DNA of 64,000 nt from Caldilinea sp. CFX5 (GTDB taxonomy: Bacteria; Chloroflexota; Anaerolineae; Caldilineales; Caldilineaceae): positions 1-64,000 of the forward strand of contig QWII01000067.1 of assembly GCA_021405325.1 (NCBI GenBank), given 5' to 3'. A program made the position numbers and the translations under genes. Below, piece after piece: positions 33,501-42,807 of the stretch. Every line of letters starts with the position of its first letter. Position 1 is the first letter of the stretch. The notes beneath the pieces were generated by a model. It had not been told where the DNA came from, did no database searches, and worked only from the letters and a program-made list of their open reading frames with translations.

Positions 33501-36149
33501 GCCGGGAATGACGGCGGGGAAGGGGCCGCGGCCAACCATATCATTATCAATACGCTCTACCTGGGTACTTGTGTGGATGCTGAAGTCGATGGCGCGCCGA
33601 CCGCCCGCGCCGGCGTCGCCAGCAGTGGCGGCGATGACCATACAACCGGTATCGCCAGCAATTGCGCCGGCCCGGATGACGAGGATGGCGTTACGCTCAT
33701 TACACCCCTGGTGGCGGGCGCCGATGCCTGTGTCGCGGTGACGGCCGTCAACCAGACCGGCGCCCCGGCCATGCTCCAAGGCTGGATCGATTTCAATGGC
33801 GATGGTCGCTTTGCTGCTGATGAGGCGCTCACAACCGGCGCCTTTGCCGGCGGCGGTGCGGTCATCCCGCAAGGCGGCGTCAGCGGTCAGCCCTACTGCT
33901 TCACCACCCCGGCGCCGGCGACCTTCGCTGGCGGTGAAACCCACCTGCGCTGGCGTTTGAGCCGCGCCGGCGGCCTAGCCGCCAGTGGTCCGGCCCCCGA
34001 TGGCGAGGTGGAAGATTACTGGCAACCCTTTGCCTGTCTCGGCAACCGCGTCTGGATCGACTGGAATGAAAATGGTCTCCAAGAGAGTGCCAATCCGGTT
34101 GAGCCAGGTTTGGCGAACCTGACGGTGACGCTGCTCTGGTACGGCCCCAACAACCTTGACGAAGCCGGCGCCGGTGATGATCGTACCTACACAACGATTA
34201 CGGCCGCTGATGGCAGCTACCACTTCTGCGGTCTGTTGCCAAGTAACAATGGGGTTGTCAGCACCTATGAAGTGCAATTGGTCGATCAATTGTATGTCGC
34301 CACTCACCATGTTGATGCGCATGATGACGCCTTTGATAGTAATATCGTCAATAGTGGCGTCTTCACCCAAGTTCTGTATACCGATAACTTTGTGGTTCCG
34401 GCGCCGCTGGTCGATGCCCCGCAACCCTTTGCCCTGCCGGTCAACGAAAGTGGACCACTGGATGCATCGGCGTCACCGCACCAATACCCGGACAGCAGCG
34501 TCGATCAGACCATCGACCTGGGGATTGACCCTCATGACATGGGGGACTTACCCGACGCAAATGGCGGCGTAGGTAACTTCGCCACCACTTTGACCGACGG
34601 CGGCGAAGGGGTTGGCGCGCTCCATACGATCCAGACCGATCTCTACCTGGGCGACTGTGTGGACAGCGAAGCCGATGGCGCACCGGATGCTGAGGCCGGC
34701 ACGGATAATATCAATGGTGATGATGCCATGACGGGCTTTGTCGTACGTGGCGCCTGTACACGGCCCGACGACGAAGATGGCGTCCGCCTGATGACCCCCC
34801 TCGTGCCGGGCGGCCCAGCTTGTATCGCCGTGACAGCCCACCTACCGGCTGGCGAACAGGCGGTCTTCCAGGGCTGGATCGACTTCAACGGCGACGGCGA
34901 CTTTGGCCTTCCCGGCGGGGCGGATGACGCCAACGAGTTGCTCGCTACGCGCGACTTCGCCGGCGGTCGCCTCCTGTTGACCGGCAGCGTTGATCGCCAG
35001 CTTTACTGCTTCGATGTACCCCAAGGGGCGACAACCCTGAATGGGAACATTTACATGCGCTACCGCCTGAGCAATGACGGTCTGACCCCCGATAACTTGG
35101 CGCCGTTGCGTTTCTATGGCCCGGCCGATACCGGTGAAGTCGAAGACTATATGATGGTGCCGCCGCCGTACTGTGTCGGCAACTATCTCTGGATCGACAA
35201 CGGCGCCGCGCTCAATACGCAGGATTCCGGTGATACCCCGGTCGCCGGCCTTGCTGTTAATCTGATCTGGGGCGGCCCGGATGAATTGGTCAGCACGGGC
35301 GCCGATAATCTGCTCTATCCGACCACGACCGATGCCCTCGGTCACTATCACTTCTGCGGTCTCACCCCCGATGCCGACGGTGATGGCGTGGCGGATCAAT
35401 ATCAGGTGGTCGTGCCGGTTGCGCCCGCCGGCGTCGTTGGTGTGGTAACGGCTGACCAAGGGGGCAATGACAGTCTAGATAGTGATGGTCGCCCCGGCGC
35501 AAGCAATGCGGCGGAATCGCTGCCCTTTGTCGTCAGCAACGATACGACAGATCGCGACCAGGCGAGTAACGACAACAGCAATCTGGAAGGTAATATTCCG
35601 GATATTCGGGACGATCTGAGCATCGACTTTGGCTTCTACCGGCTAGGCGCCATCGGTGATCTGGTCTGGAATGATGCTGATCAGGATGGCGTCCAAGATC
35701 CGACCGAAGTGGGCGTCTCCGGTGTTGTCGTCACCCTCTTTGACGGCGTAACGAACAGCGTAATCGCCACAACAACAACTGACAGCGCCGGCAACTATCT
35801 TTTTGATAATCTGCCGCCCGGTCAGTACTACATTCAGGTCGCGCTGCCGACGCACTACACCTTTACCATTCCGGGCAGCACGCCGGAAAGCGGGAATGAT
35901 AGCAACGCTGATCCGAACAGCGGGCAAACGCCAATCATCACGCTGCTGACCAGCCAGATCAGTGTTATCTGGGACATTGGCATCTACCAAACGCCGACTA
36001 ACCTGGACGAAACGTCGGAACCCGCTGCCAGTCGCGTCTTCCTGCCTCTGGTTGCACGCCGCTACTGGAAGATCGGCCACGACGGCAAATTGGCGCCGGT
36101 GGTGATCTACCGGCCGGTCTGTCGCCCAAGTGGTTGTATTGCCCCATAA
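23709..36149 (+). CDS. Giant repetitive surface protein, C-terminal part (frameshifted)
   Basis: The remaining 4,146 residues of the giant protein. The GTG at 23709 is only a formal start; translation as an independent gene is doubtful and there is no signal peptide. It contains LRKYTNG modules in two blocks, GEVED modules (GEVEDY near 25069, 27532, 29986, 31903, 32839, 34003, 35134) and about thirteen SdrD-B-like modules. Seven of these are near-identical [12 protein letters not shown] copies (near 26040, 26380, 26720, 30026, 30366, 31112, 32880). Thr-Pro stalks lie at 30700-31095 and 33226-33440. The end reads [15 protein letters not shown]..., then a tail with CRPSGC. The FLPLVARR stretch parallels the end of the protein at 7497. 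A strong terminator follows the stop. Confidence 0.8.
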   Translation: MTLTDDQLAAQNPLTTSVTLLPGQVITVTATGVATAGQYANTGTVTGTNSYSATGAITPTVTVTNPSHYFGSDPALALRKYTNGVDADSATGPFIPVGDTVTWTYSFTNTGNVTLTNVTLTDNQLTAQNPLTTSLTLLPGESATVVVTGVATAGQYANIGTVTGLPPVGNAVTVTNPSHYYGSVPGLTLRKYTNGADADTPTGPVIDVGSVVTWTYRLANTGNVTLTSVTLTDDQLPALNPLTSGVTLVPGEVITITATGVATAGQYQNTGSVTGTTPLGDVLTRTNPSHYFGQPYDFGDLPDGNAATSPDYATLLGSNGARHIIVDGLYLGATEDSELDGQPTASADGDDTAGDDEDGITLPTFVAGQTAVVTATVVNTTGSNAVLAGFIDFNGDGSFDSSETVTQTVNSAAGNQTVLLSFSVPTNAEITQQLGARFRLSTDTGVSATGLANDGEVEDYLIDVERHDLALQKTVAAVSDSPLIPGTSVVTFTITVVNQGNVTATNIVVLDTLPTGLTYSQADNSAWSATATPTTTIAGPLAPNATTDLTLVLRVPLTAAGLTVTNTAEILSASDGNSASFIDVDSTPDSDPNNDGPVTDDEINNANSDEDDHDIAVVAIDERVAIGNLIWHDLNHDGDYDSGLDQPVQGVTVTLYLTTSGSAVLIDAMATDSNGRYLFDNLLEGDYFVQVDATNFQSGGMLVGYLSSVGVGADETTDHIGDENGIDDADPAANGIRSRVYDLTANGAPTGDDDTGYTGALDDDNVNLTADFGFILYGSIGDTIWYDADGLGGDQSTQGSEPGLADIEVHLTNSSGATITTTTSITGWYHFDNLLLGTYTVTVNTATLPVTLTTSPTYDPDGGANNQSVVTLTSAAPDDANQDFSYPLLLGSIGDTIWYDANSSGGNQSTQGSEPGLAGVKVTLTDSLGAVITTTTSITGYYLFADLPPGVYTVTVITTTLPVTVITNSTYDPDSGGDNQSVVTITLAAPDDRAQDFSYPPLLGSIGDTIWYDADRSSDDQSNQGSEPGLAGIEVRLTNSLGNLLTTTTDNNGDYLFDNLPLGSYTVTVVTAGLPITVATTPSFDPNGGADSRSTVTLTPAQPDRLDQDFSYPSAFYDYGDLPDGNAVNAPNYATLFGSDGARHIIVNGLHIGALEDGELDGQPSATATGDDANGDDEEGITLPTFIVGQSAVVTATVVNTTGQSAVLYGFIDFNGDGSFTSSETVTRTVNSGAGNQSVLLTFAVPMTADHSQQLGARFRLSTDQALTATRLATDGEVEDYLITVQRYDLALIKTVAAVSDSPLVPGTSVVTFTITVFNQGNMTATNIVLVDTLPSGLNYAQANNPTWTASSILTTVIAGPLAPQSVISVPIVLGVSSGTATGATLINTAEIAAAADAMGAPFADVDSTADLNPNNDGAVTNDEVNNTNGDQDDHDTAQVTVGARVAIGNFVWHDRNQDGNYDTPGEQAMAGVTIALYASGAIPGTDSPLATTATNSDGYYVFDNLAPGNYFVHLPATNFQSGGALFGYVSSVGAGVSENNDQNRDENGIDVTNPAVSGVSSMVYTLAADAEPIGDDDTGYSGTLDDNNVNMTADFAFWAPRPAIDLRKYTNGDDADTATGPLIDVGDPVLWSYRITNSGNVTLTNVTLTDNQLTAQNPLTTGVTLRPGQIITVTATGVATIGQYTNLGTVTGANAVSATGTITPTVTATNPSHYYGTNGSLALRKYTNGVDADTATGPFIAVGDTVTWRYVITNTGNVTMTNVTLTDDQLTAQNPLTTGVTLRPGQVINVVVTGIASAGQYANIGTVTGQPTVGGMVTATNPSHYFGSAPAIDLRKYTNGDDADTPTGPVVDAGNVVTWTYVVANTGNITLTNVTVTDDQLAAQNPLTTNVTLAPGAVITVTATGVATAGQYANIGTVTGNAQPGLVVTATNPSHYFGQHYDFGDLPNGYPVLLTEDGARHRIDPMANPILGATVDAEVDGVHSAIATGDDLAGSDDEDGVTIPTLIPGTTVTITVAYSNPLRIDARISGWLDLDGDGALDRIAANLPAAPGRGTVSITVTIPLTATPGFVPARFRIDRDGGLGLTGLAGDGEVEDYIATITPILGSIGDTIWYDADGNGGDQSTQDSEPGLPGVEVILSNSLGVISTTTTNSSGYYLFTNLPVGVYTVTVTPATLPPTVTTSPSYDPDGGGDNQSVVAITLAAPANVAQDFSYPPLLGSIGDTVWFDLDSSGGDQSTQGTEPGLAGVVMTLTGSTGAPITTTTSITGYYLFTNLPLGVYTVTVDTATLPATVIASPSHDPDGGSDHQAVVTLIPALPNNSAQDFSYPPVATPTPTSTPTGTATATATATATPTPTSTATATPTDLPTATVTETPTDLPTVTATATPTDLPTATATATPTDLPTATATVTETPTDLPTATATATPTDLPTATATPTDLPTATATATATPTDLPATTPTATSTAISILGSIGDTIWYDADSSGGDQSSQGSEPGLANVEVQLTDSFGVVITTTTDNNGNYLFANLPFGNYTVTVNIATLPVTVTASLTFDPDGGNDNQSAVTLTTRQPDDLAQDFSYPPAYYDFGDLPEHYNTSASNNGARHRLDGVTYLGSQVDDEVDGAPTVGATGDDTLGAADEDGVAWPPAIQPGATVALTVTAAGVGYVNAWIDFNGDGNFTGIGERIVNTDTLLTAGSHVLTLTAPAMISDTLYSRFRFTADPNTATTANGIAASGEVEDYLLLSLGNQLWIDNGLVPGATPGSFDAGEWSAPAGVTLTLLLSDTMHPLATTTTDGAGRYLFTGLPPGDYKVLVIGANFLPGAPLAGHYSTEPTELDPNQDGDNDDNGIDGWPLDGIVSNGITLRAGAEPTNDSNGANSNLTLDFGFVATDFGDLPDGNATNSPNYETLSLLAAVHRIVPGLHLGATVDSELDGQPLPDAEGDDLGDQDDEDGVTLPRFTIGATATVTVTAVNTTGLPAILYTMIDFNGDGWFDESTEVITTPVTASGVVTITVTVPPDADVTQQVGARFRLTTNELPSPQNGIAGDGEVEDYLIAMAPMVGSIGDTIWYDADNSGGDQGNQGSEPGLANVAVQLTDSTGAVITTTTSITGYYLFDNLPLGLYTVTVNTATLPVTVTTSPTYDLDGGNDNQSVVTLTSAAPDNVAQDFSYPAISGASPTPTATATATATATATATATATATGTITNTPTPTPTQTATPTLTPTPTSTASPTATPTATPTASPTVTNTPIVYRDYGDAPDGDNGSGFPTAGNDGGEGAAANHIIINTLYLGTCVDAEVDGAPTARAGVASSGGDDHTTGIASNCAGPDDEDGVTLITPLVAGADACVAVTAVNQTGAPAMLQGWIDFNGDGRFAADEALTTGAFAGGGAVIPQGGVSGQPYCFTTPAPATFAGGETHLRWRLSRAGGLAASGPAPDGEVEDYWQPFACLGNRVWIDWNENGLQESANPVEPGLANLTVTLLWYGPNNLDEAGAGDDRTYTTITAADGSYHFCGLLPSNNGVVSTYEVQLVDQLYVATHHVDAHDDAFDSNIVNSGVFTQVLYTDNFVVPAPLVDAPQPFALPVNESGPLDASASPHQYPDSSVDQTIDLGIDPHDMGDLPDANGGVGNFATTLTDGGEGVGALHTIQTDLYLGDCVDSEADGAPDAEAGTDNINGDDAMTGFVVRGACTRPDDEDGVRLMTPLVPGGPACIAVTAHLPAGEQAVFQGWIDFNGDGDFGLPGGADDANELLATRDFAGGRLLLTGSVDRQLYCFDVPQGATTLNGNIYMRYRLSNDGLTPDNLAPLRFYGPADTGEVEDYMMVPPPYCVGNYLWIDNGAALNTQDSGDTPVAGLAVNLIWGGPDELVSTGADNLLYPTTTDALGHYHFCGLTPDADGDGVADQYQVVVPVAPAGVVGVVTADQGGNDSLDSDGRPGASNAAESLPFVVSNDTTDRDQASNDNSNLEGNIPDIRDDLSIDFGFYRLGAIGDLVWNDADQDGVQDPTEVGVSGVVVTLFDGVTNSVIATTTTDSAGNYLFDNLPPGQYYIQVALPTHYTFTIPGSTPESGNDSNADPNSGQTPIITLLTSQISVIWDIGIYQTPTNLDETSEPAASRVFLPLVARRYWKIGHDGKLAPVVIYRPVCRPSGCIAP
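30700..31095 (+). repeat. Thr-Pro stalk with TPTDLPTA units
   Basis: Low-complexity coding repeat within the giant gene, dominated by the phrase [11 protein letters not shown] repeated about nine times. It links two SdrD-B-like modules. More regular than the stalk at 10450, which suggests recent tandem expansion. Confidence 0.85.
33226..33440 (+). repeat. Short Thr-Pro-Ala stalk
   Basis: Low-complexity coding repeat (ATATATATAT, then [12 protein letters not shown]) between an SdrD-B-like module and the C-terminal GEVED modules of the giant protein. Confidence 0.85.
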
Positions 36150-36240
36150 GGCTGGTGATGCCAAGGCGACTAGACTTGTCGAATGGAATTAAGATAAGCG
36201 TAATTTAGCTGTTTCAACGGTAGTGATTGCTGGTAAGATA

Positions 36241-36272
36241 AAAACGGGACGCGGTCAACGCGTCCCGTTTTT
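36241..36272 (+). terminator. Strong intrinsic terminator after the giant gene
   Basis: AAAACGGGACGCG, loop GTCAA, CGCGTCCCGTTTT and a further T. A perfect 13-bp GC-rich stem flanked by A and T runs, so it could work in both directions. It lies about 90 bases after the giant gene stop. Confidence 0.92.
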
Positions 36273-36572
36273 ATTTGCTCAATTTTAGCCATTTTTACGC
36301 AAAAAGTGGTAGTCGGCTTGTTGATAAGTAAGTCAAATAGTGTTTAGTACTAAATAAAAGAACTTTCCTTACGAAAATCTTTCCTTGTCTTTTGTCATGG
36401 TTGTGTAATTCTTACGACAGGCATCTGTAACGGTTTACCCCTGTATTCCTTGTTATAGTGAACCTCAGCAATTGATTGTGAGCAGTACAGCGGTGCTGCT
36501 CCTTGTTTGCCACCTCGCCTGAATGAGCAAAGGGTGGCTGCGCAAAATAGTCGCTGAGGGTTCAACAGTTGT
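36273..36572 (+). promoter_or_regulatory. Upstream region of the protease gene
   Basis: AT-rich spacer with a -10-like TATAGT at 36454-36459 and a poor -35 candidate GTTTAC at 36433. The imperfect hairpin GAGCAG / CTGCTC lies near 36480-36501. No gene is seen. The protease start has only a weak GAGGG-like ribosome site. Confidence 0.3.
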
Positions 36573-37421
36573 ATGCGTATCAGGTTGCGTTTGCTGATTT
36601 GGCTACTTGTCAGTGGTTTGCTTGGCGGTTGGTTGATGACAACGGACGTGAGCGCCGCCCCGGCCAGGGTGATCAATGGCGCCGATGTGCCGGCGGGTGA
36701 ACAACCGTGGGTCGTAGGCATTCTCCAAGCCGGGGTTGCGGACGATTATCTCGCCCAGTTCTGTGGCGGCACGTTGGTGGCCGAGCGCTGGGTGCTGACC
36801 GCCGCCCATTGCACCTTTGACGAAGCGGGCAACGCCTTTACAGCGGATGAGTTACATGTTCTCGTCGGGCGCCGCGTCTTACGCAGCAATGAAGGCGCAC
36901 GCCTCGCCCTTGACCAGATCATTCGCCACCCAGCCTTCGATACCACCACCTACAGCCATGACCTGGCCTTACTCCGCTTGCGTGAGACAACCGCAACGCC
37001 CGTGGTCACGTTAGCCACCACAGCCAGCAACGCCAGCCTGACCGGCGGGCGGGCGATGGTGGTCGGCTGGGGCGTTACGCAAGATGGCGTTGGCGCTGAT
37101 ACGTTGCAACGGGCGCAGGTGCCGCTGGTGGCGACCGCTGCCTGTCATCAACGCTATGCCGATTATGGCCTCACCCTGGCGCCGACCATGATCTGCGCCG
37201 GCTACGAAGCGGGCGGAACCGACGCCTGTACCGGCGACAGCGGCGGCCCGCTCCTCCTCTGGAACAACCGTCAACAGCGCTGGTTGCAAATCGGCATCAT
37301 CAGTTGGGGCAGTGGTTGCGCCGAAGCCGGTATCTACGGCGTCTACACGCAAGTGAGTAGTTTTACGGAGTGGATTACGAATACGATCACAATGCAGAGT
37401 AGCGTGATTCGTGCTACGTGA
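36573..37421 (+). CDS. Secreted trypsin-like serine protease (S1 family)
   Basis: A 282-residue exported endopeptidase. A signal peptide occupies residues 1-28 (LLIWLLVSGLLGGWLM, cut near SAA). It is followed by a possible zymogen cleavage site AR|VINGAD (Arg32). The triad is intact: His79 in LTAAHC, Asp130 in SHDLALLRL and Ser223 in GDSGGP. Asp217, six residues before Ser223, and the SWGSGC and YGVYT segments predict cleavage after Arg or Lys. Conserved cysteines at 64/80 and 191/208, and 219/249, could form the usual disulfides. The C-terminus and stop codon are made from a GTGATTCGTG repeat. Being next to two giant secreted proteins, it might process them, but that is only suggested by position. 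Confidence 0.92.
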   Translation: MRIRLRLLIWLLVSGLLGGWLMTTDVSAAPARVINGADVPAGEQPWVVGILQAGVADDYLAQFCGGTLVAERWVLTAAHCTFDEAGNAFTADELHVLVGRRVLRSNEGARLALDQIIRHPAFDTTTYSHDLALLRLRETTATPVVTLATTASNASLTGGRAMVVGWGVTQDGVGADTLQRAQVPLVATAACHQRYADYGLTLAPTMICAGYEAGGTDACTGDSGGPLLLWNNRQQRWLQIGIISWGSGCAEAGIYGVYTQVSSFTEWITNTITMQSSVIRAT

Positions 37422-37516
37422 TTCGTGTTGCGTGAACTGTCAAAGTAGCCAAGGCTTTAGCCAATAGCTACCCAACAATTGAACGCTTCACGAATCACGT
37501 AGCACGCAGCACGCAT
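37404..37516. repeat. Convergent pair of GTGATTCGTG-family repeats
   Basis: The plus-strand copy 37404-37436 supplies the last codons and the TGA stop of the protease gene. The inverted copy 37487-37516 touches the prfB stop. Each copy is in sense with its own gene, and the two can pair into a hairpin around a spacer of about 50 bases. It may act as a bidirectional 3'-end structure between convergent genes. Confidence 0.75.
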
Positions 37517-38614
37517 TATGCCATTTCACCCACCTGCTGTTTCAGCCAGGCTTCGATGAACATGTCGATCTCGCCATCGAGAACAGCGGCGGTGTTGCCG
37601 GTTTCGACATCGGTGCGCAGGTCTTTGACCATCTGGTAGGGGTGGAGGACATAGCTGCGGATCTGGCTGCCGAAGTTGGCGTCGACATTTTGCCCTTTGA
37701 GGCGCGCCTTTTCGGCCAGCAGCTTTTCTTGTTCGATTTCGTATAGTTTGCCGCGCAGCACCTTCATTGCCATTTCGCGATTTTGTCCCTGGCTGCGCTC
37801 GTTTTGCGAGGTGACAATGATCCCCGTCGGCAAGTGGCGGATGCGCACGGCAGTCTGGTTCTTCTGTACATTTTGCCCGCCGGCGCCGCTGCTTAGGAAA
37901 ACTTCCACTTCAATGTCATTCGGGTTGATGTCAATCTCAATGTCTTCATCGATGACCGGCATCACCTCCACTTTGGCAAAGCTGGTGTGACGGCGGTTGT
38001 TAGCGTCAAAGGGGCTGAGGCGCACCAGGCGATGGGTGCCCCGTTCGGCTTTCAAATAGCCATAGGCATAGGGTCCAGCCACCTCGACGGTGACGCTCTT
38101 GATGCCCGCCTCTTCGCCTTCGGTCATGTCGGTGATCGAGGTTTTGAACTTGTGCTGTTCGGCCCAGCGCAGATACATGCGCAGCAACATCTGCGTCCAA
38201 TCTTGCGCTTCGGTGCCGCCGGCGCCGGCGTGAATGCTAAAGATGGCCGAATCGGCATCATGTTCGCCGCTGAGGGCCAATGCCGTCTCACGTTCCTCCA
38301 ACTCATTGGCGAGGGCCGTCGCCTCCTGCTCTAACTCGGTGAGCAGGGCAGGATCATCTTCGGCCAGGGCATACAACTCATTCGCATCCTGGATCCGACG
38401 GTAGACTGTATTCCAGGTTTCGACCACCTCACGCAGCGTGCTGGTCTCCTGCATCTTCTTCTGGGCGGCCTGCTGGTCGTTCCAGAAATCGGGCTGTTGC
38501 GATTCGGCTTCCAGCGCTTTTAGCGTCGTTTCTTTTCCCGCAATGTCAAAGACGCCCCCGGATCACATCCACCCGTTCCAGCAACTGGGCCAATCGCCCG
38601 GCTAATTCGCTCAT
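37516..38614 (-). CDS. prfB: Peptide chain release factor 2 (programmed +1 frameshift)
   Basis: Recognises UGA and UAA and triggers peptide release. The zero-frame start is the ATG at 38614 (GGAAGG upstream), which runs 22 codons to an in-frame TGA at 38546-38548. Shifting +1 at CTT-TGA continues as [20 protein letters not shown] and gives 365 residues, the length I recall for E. coli RF2. Diagnostic motifs are GGQ in [13 protein letters not shown] (catalytic) and SPF in [15 protein letters not shown] (stop-codon reading, RF2 type). It lies 54 bases downstream of ftsY on the same strand. Annotation as a gene beginning at 38454 would lose the N-terminus. Confidence 0.96.
38545..38561 (-). promoter_or_regulatory. 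prfB programmed frameshift signal
   Basis: Minus strand CCGGGGGCGTCTTTGAC: a GGGGG anti-Shine-Dalgarno-pairing run, three bases, then CTT TGA C. Low RF2 lets the ribosome slip +1 at CTT, the known autoregulation of RF2. Confidence 0.95.
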
Positions 38615-38668
38615 AATTTTTTCCTTCCCATCTAAACTCAAGCGTCCCGCTGGGACGAATATGACTGG

Positions 38669-39622
38669 CTACTGTTCCCCTAGGAGGCCATCGACAAAGG
38701 TGACCGGGTCAAAGAGCGCGAAGTCATCGATGCGTTCGCCGGTGCCGACAAAGCGGACAGGGACGCCCAGTTCGCGCTTGATGCTGAGGACGGCGCCGCC
38801 TTTGCTCGTGCCATCCAGCTTGGTCAAGATAATGCCGGTGACGCCGGCGCTGGCGCCAAAGGCTTTGGCTTGCGAAATGGCGTTCTGGCCGGTCGAGGCG
38901 TCCAGCACCAGCAGCACTTCATGCGGCGCGCGATGCACCTGCTTGCCGGCGACCGTCTTGAGCTTTTCCAGCTCTTTCATCAAATTGAATTTGGTCTGCA
39001 AGCGGCCGGCGGTATCCACCAGCAGCAGATCGGCTCTGCGGCTCTCCTGGCTGGCGCGCATGGCGTCAAAGATGACCGCGCCCGGATCGGCGCCGGGGGC
39101 ATGGGCGATCACTTCGACGCCGGCCCGTTCGCCCCAAATCTTCAACTGGTCAATGGCGGCGGCGCGGAAGGTGTCGGCGGCGGCCAGCACCACTTTGCGC
39201 CCCCGTTTTTTGTACCAGTTCGCCATCTTGCCCAGGCTGGTCGTCTTGCCCGACCCGTTGACGCCGACGACGAGCACGACCGTTAGAATGCGCGGTTCGT
39301 CAATGTGGAGCGGCTCGTCGGATTGCAGTTGACGCACCATCTCTTCCTTGAGCGCCAGATAGGCTTTGCTGGTGGCCTTGATATTTTCCTCTTGTACCCG
39401 TTGGCGGGTCTGCGCCACCAACTCCTGCGTTACCGTTGACCCGACATCGCCGGAGAGCAGGGTGGCTTCCAGTTCGTCCCACAGATCCTCGGTGATTTCA
39501 TTTTCTTGAAAGATGGTGGCAATCCGGCTAAAGACACTGGCGCGCGTCTTTTGCAGACTCGCCTCCAACTTGACCTCGTCCTGGGTCTTGTCTTCCTGTT
39601 TGCCAAAGAGTCGTCTGAACAA
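38669..39622 (-). CDS. ftsY: Signal recognition particle receptor FtsY
   Basis: SRP-type GTPase that docks ribosome-SRP complexes at the membrane. About 317 residues from a TTG at 39622, chosen because GGAGA lies a few bases upstream and the product then begins [12 protein letters not shown], an amphipathic start typical of short FtsY proteins; an upstream ATG adds 36 unrelated residues. Motifs: G1 [15 protein letters not shown], the GTPase [19 protein letters not shown], and the N-domain four-helix bundle before G1. The acidic A domain of enterobacterial FtsY is absent. It lies upstream of prfB in a likely two-gene operon. A GC hairpin with GACGCGG / CCGCGTC lies 30-60 bases before the start. 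Confidence 0.95.
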   Translation of the reverse strand: MFRRLFGKQEDKTQDEVKLEASLQKTRASVFSRIATIFQENEITEDLWDELEATLLSGDVGSTVTQELVAQTRQRVQEENIKATSKAYLALKEEMVRQLQSDEPLHIDEPRILTVVLVVGVNGSGKTTSLGKMANWYKKRGRKVVLAAADTFRAAAIDQLKIWGERAGVEVIAHAPGADPGAVIFDAMRASQESRRADLLLVDTAGRLQTKFNLMKELEKLKTVAGKQVHRAPHEVLLVLDASTGQNAISQAKAFGASAGVTGIILTKLDGTSKGGAVLSIKRELGVPVRFVGTGERIDDFALFDPVTFVDGLLGEQ

Positions 39623-40036
39623 ACCAGGTCTCCTTGCTACAATTGATGCTGACAAACAAAGACGCGGACGGCGCCGCGTCTGATAGAACCTTGCTGGTTT
39701 CATTGTACCACTGTGTGGCTGGCGTATCAAGGTTGCGGATAGATGTGGAGTATTTTAAATACAGTTTCGACTAGAGTGCTGTTACTACTCTAAACACCCG
39801 TGATTTGATAAGCACGTTTGTTCTGCTCCACTATATCTCAACAGATGTCGAAGCCAGCCGATATCAGGCTAAAAGAGAACAGGTCACATGCCTTGGCGGC
39901 GCCACAAAGGATGAAAACAGAACCGCCTAGCGTTAGCGTGCGGCCACCCCTTACTGACGTGCGGGGTTCTATTTTCACAGCAGGCCACATGAAGGGGTTA
40001 CACCCATCAGCATGAAAATCAGCTTTTGATCAAAGA

Positions 40037-40294
40037 TTGCGCCGATTTCACCGATTTTTCTATTCGCTAATCTGCGTAATCGGTGAAATCCCGGTTATTT
40101 ACAGAACAGAACTGCGCAAAGAACTTCGTGAAGAAATTCGTAAGGAAGAGCGTAGAGAAGAACGTCGCAAAGGTCGTAAAGAAGGCAAGGTAGCAATCCT
40201 CATTGCGCAACACCTTTTTGTTTTACATCCAATTAGGAGTTACGCAGTTGGACAAGACCTGTCAGGTTTCGCAAACCTGACAGGTCTCTGGTAG
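40037..40294 (+). pseudogene. Possible remnant encoding a charged coiled coil
   Basis: A short ORF whose middle reads RTELRKELREEIRKEERREE, followed by RRKGRKEGKVAILIAQ. This resembles the Arg/Glu-rich C-terminal tails of Rpn-like or DUF4351 transposase/nuclease proteins. It has no good start and its 3' end runs into the MITE-like element, so it looks like a truncated gene end. Function unknown. Confidence 0.25.
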
Positions 40295-40318
40295 CGCCCG
40301 TCAACTGCGTAACTCCTA
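40234..40318. mobile_element. MITE-like element with 17-bp terminal inverted repeats
   Basis: Ends TAGGAGTTACGCAGTTG (40234-40250) and CAACTGCGTAACTCCTA (40302-40318) are perfect inverted repeats. Inside is a 15-bp perfect hairpin AGACCTGTCAGGTTT / AAACCTGACAGGTCT around CGC (40255-40287). No coding capacity. Same nested plan and similar ends as the element at 13363. Confidence 0.7.
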
Positions 40319-40430
40319 TTGATAACAAACCCAGTTTTTGCGCATATGTATTTTTTCTTCACTTGCTGCGCACTTGTTGTTAACAAACGGTTAATATTCA
40401 TTCTCCCCCTGATTCGCAAAGGAACAGGTT

Positions 40431-41714
40431 ATGGTTGTCCAGCAGTTCTTTGAGCTTTCTGATGATTGGCTGTCGTTGCCCACCGGTTATCGCTGCTTGA
40501 CGCGCCGGGAAAACGCGCTGCGCAGCTATGATACACCGACCATGCCGTCGCCTGTGCTGGGCCGGGCGCCCAAGATTTTGATCTATTCGCACGACACCTT
40601 TGGCCTTGGCAACATCCGCCGCACCTTGCTGCTGGCGCAAGCGATGCGCGACGAATTTGCCGACGCTTCGATCCTCCTCGTGACCGGCTCGCCGGTGATC
40701 CACTCCTTCCGCATCCCGGATCGGGTCGATTATATCAAACTGCCCTGTCTGGATCGCGTCGCAGCCGATACCTACGAACCGCTCTATCTGGGCCAACACA
40801 GCGCCACGATTAAGGAGATGCGGCAGGATCTCCTCCACCGTTCGATCCTCAGCTTTGCGCCCGATTTGATGATCGTCGATAAACGTCCCGGCGGCATTGA
40901 CAATGAACTGCTGCCGACGCTGGAGACCCTGGCCCGTCAACGGCAGCGTCCCCGTCTAGTGTTAGGGGTACGCGACATTTTAGATGAACCCGAACGCACT
41001 CGCCGTTCGCTGCACAATAGCCACTCCTTTGAATTGATCGACCGCTATTATGATGAGGTGTGGGTCTATGGCGTGCCGGAGATTTTTGATCATTTAGGCG
41101 AGTATGCCTACCCCACCCACATTGCCGCCAAAACCTACTACTGCGGCTATTTACGCCGACCGGTCGAAGCCGCCAAACAGAAAGATGGCGCCCCGCGCGT
41201 CCTGGTGACGACCGGCGGCGGCGGCGACGGCAGCGCGGTGGTGGAAGCGTATCTGGCCGGCCTGTTGGAATTGCCGCGGCGCGTCGTCCTACGCACCAAG
41301 GTGATCTTTGGTCCGCAAATGCCCGCTGCCGACCGGGAGCGGTTGCTGGCGCGCTATGCTCATCTGCGCGATGTCAAGTTTCGCGACTTCAAACCCGATC
41401 TCACCGAAGAATATGCCAAGGCCGATCTCGTTGTGGCAATGGCGGGTTATAACACCGTCTGTGAATTGCTGTCGAGCGGCAAGCGCGCGGTCCTGGTGCC
41501 ACGGGCAGAGCCGGTGCAAGAGCAGTTGATTCGCGCCCGTAAGCTGCACCAACTGGGTCTCTTTGATCTGGTGGAGCAGAGTCAACTCACACCAACCCGT
41601 CTGCTGACCACGGTGTTAGCCACTTTGGCGCGCGCGACGCCGGGGGAAGCGCTGGTCGATCTGGATGGTTTACCCCGCATTCGCCAACGGGTTCATGCGT
41701 TGTTGGGAGCGTAG
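40431..41714 (+). CDS. MurG-like predicted glycosyltransferase (COG4671 type)
   Basis: A 427-residue GT-B-fold enzyme. The N-terminal Rossmann half starts KILIYSHDTFGLGNIRRTLLLAQAM, with the glycine-rich loop GLGN. The C-terminal half has VLVTTGGGGDGSAVVEAYLAG and the nucleotide-sugar segment VVAMAGYNTVCELLSSGKRAVLVPR ending in EPVQEQ, as in MurG-like enzymes. The ATG at 40431 has AAAGGAA upstream; a Met at residue 38 is an alternative start nearer the conserved core. It is probably cytoplasmic or membrane-associated, with donor and acceptor unknown. First gene of a tightly packed seven-gene cluster, five bases before the next gene. A homologous domain is fused to a deacetylase at 49477. Confidence 0.82.
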   Translation: MVVQQFFELSDDWLSLPTGYRCLTRRENALRSYDTPTMPSPVLGRAPKILIYSHDTFGLGNIRRTLLLAQAMRDEFADASILLVTGSPVIHSFRIPDRVDYIKLPCLDRVAADTYEPLYLGQHSATIKEMRQDLLHRSILSFAPDLMIVDKRPGGIDNELLPTLETLARQRQRPRLVLGVRDILDEPERTRRSLHNSHSFELIDRYYDEVWVYGVPEIFDHLGEYAYPTHIAAKTYYCGYLRRPVEAAKQKDGAPRVLVTTGGGGDGSAVVEAYLAGLLELPRRVVLRTKVIFGPQMPAADRERLLARYAHLRDVKFRDFKPDLTEEYAKADLVVAMAGYNTVCELLSSGKRAVLVPRAEPVQEQLIRARKLHQLGLFDLVEQSQLTPTRLLTTVLATLARATPGEALVDLDGLPRIRQRVHALLGA

Positions 41715-41719
41715 CCGCC

Positions 41720-42799
41720 ATGACCCAACCCGGCCTTGCCCTGATCCTCAGCGGCTTTCCCCGCCGCTCGGAAACTTTTGCCCTCCATGAGGCGACTGCG
41801 CTCCTGCGCGCCGGTTTGCTTACCGCCGTCTTTGCCACCAAGCCGGGCGATGGTTTGCCGCCGCAACCGGGCAGCGAAGCGTTGCTGGCACAGGTGCAAC
41901 TGCTGCCGGCGGGCGATACGGCTCTGCAAGCGGCGGCTGTGCTGCACCAGCTCGCTGGGCGTCCTGTTGCTGGGGTTCATGCTTACTTTGCCCACACGCC
42001 GACCGCCGTCGCCATGCGAGTCGCGCAACAGTTGGGAATGTCCTATGGTTTTAGTATGCATGCCAAGGATGCGCGCAAGGTGGCGCCCAGCGAGTTGAAT
42101 CGCCGGGCGCGGGGGGCGGTCTGCGTGGTTGCCTGTAATCGCGATGTGGCCGGTGCCATCACCGACCCGGCGGCAGCGGTGACGATCCTCCCCCATGGGG
42201 TTGATTTGCTACGTTTCCAACCCACCCCCTTGCCGGCTGAACCGCCGCTACGCTTGCTGGCGGTCGGTCGATTGGTCGAAAAGAAGGGTTTTGACCTGTT
42301 GGTGCGCGCCGCCGCCGGCTTTACCTTTCCCTTTACGTTGGAAATCATCGGCGATGGGCCGGAACAGCCGCACTTGATACAGTTGATCTCATCGCTGGGG
42401 TTACAAGGACAAATCACCCTGCGTGGCGGCGTTACGCATAGTGAATTGCCGGCGCGCTATGCTGCTGCCCATATTGTCGTTGTGCCGTCGGTGGTGGATC
42501 GGACCGGGGATCGGGATGGGTTGCCCAATGTACTGCTGGAAGCGATGGCCGCGGGACGACCGGTGGTAGCGAGTGATGTGGCGGCGATCAGCAGTGCAGT
42601 GATCGATGGCGAAAGCGGCTTGCTGCTCCCGTCCGGTGACATTGCCGCCTTAACTATGGCCTTGAACCGCCTGGCCGCCGCGCCTGAACTGCGGCACACG
42701 CTGGCGCGCAATGGCTACCGGCGGGTTGTCCAGCACTTTGCCCTCTCCGCTTGCACCGACCGCTTTTGTGATTTTATTGCCAAACGTTATGCGCTTTGA
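41720..42799 (+). CDS. Glycosyltransferase family 4
   Basis: A 359-residue GT-B enzyme. The GT4 core is clear: GVHAYFAHTPTAVAMRVAQQ, YGFSMHAKDARKV, the phosphate-contacting LLAVGRLVEKKGFDLLVRAA and the acidic pair in DRDGLPNVLLEAMAAGRPVV. Transfers a sugar from a nucleotide donor to an unknown acceptor, likely in surface polysaccharide assembly. The next gene (42808) is a paralogue with the same FPRRSETFALHE / YPRLSETFIINE opening. It starts five bases after the preceding stop, so co-translation is likely. Confidence 0.88.
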   Translation: MTQPGLALILSGFPRRSETFALHEATALLRAGLLTAVFATKPGDGLPPQPGSEALLAQVQLLPAGDTALQAAAVLHQLAGRPVAGVHAYFAHTPTAVAMRVAQQLGMSYGFSMHAKDARKVAPSELNRRARGAVCVVACNRDVAGAITDPAAAVTILPHGVDLLRFQPTPLPAEPPLRLLAVGRLVEKKGFDLLVRAAAGFTFPFTLEIIGDGPEQPHLIQLISSLGLQGQITLRGGVTHSELPARYAAAHIVVVPSVVDRTGDRDGLPNVLLEAMAAGRPVVASDVAAISSAVIDGESGLLLPSGDIAALTMALNRLAAAPELRHTLARNGYRRVVQHFALSACTDRFCDFIAKRYAL

Positions 42800-42807
42800 G
42801 GTGAGTG

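Larger units (their letters stand above)
39623..40430. other. Long intergenic region with repeat debris
   Basis: About 800 bases between ftsY and the glycan cluster. It holds a MITE-like element (40234-40318) and a possible coding remnant (40037-40294). Stretches near 39890-39960 (TAGCGTTAGCGTGCGGCC) look like decayed repeat sequence. The last 100 bases are AT-rich (GGTTAATATTC) and probably hold the promoter of the cluster, but no convincing -35/-10 pair was found. Confidence 0.4.

Noticed and set aside
37516..38454. Release factor gene beginning at 38454
   Set aside because: This start would omit the first 54 or so residues. The in-frame TGA after CTT, with GGGGG just upstream, is the standard prfB frameshift, so the gene starts at 38614.
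40037..40294. An intact small coiled-coil gene
   Set aside because: The ORF runs into a MITE-like element and lacks a good start. It is listed only as a possible remnant.
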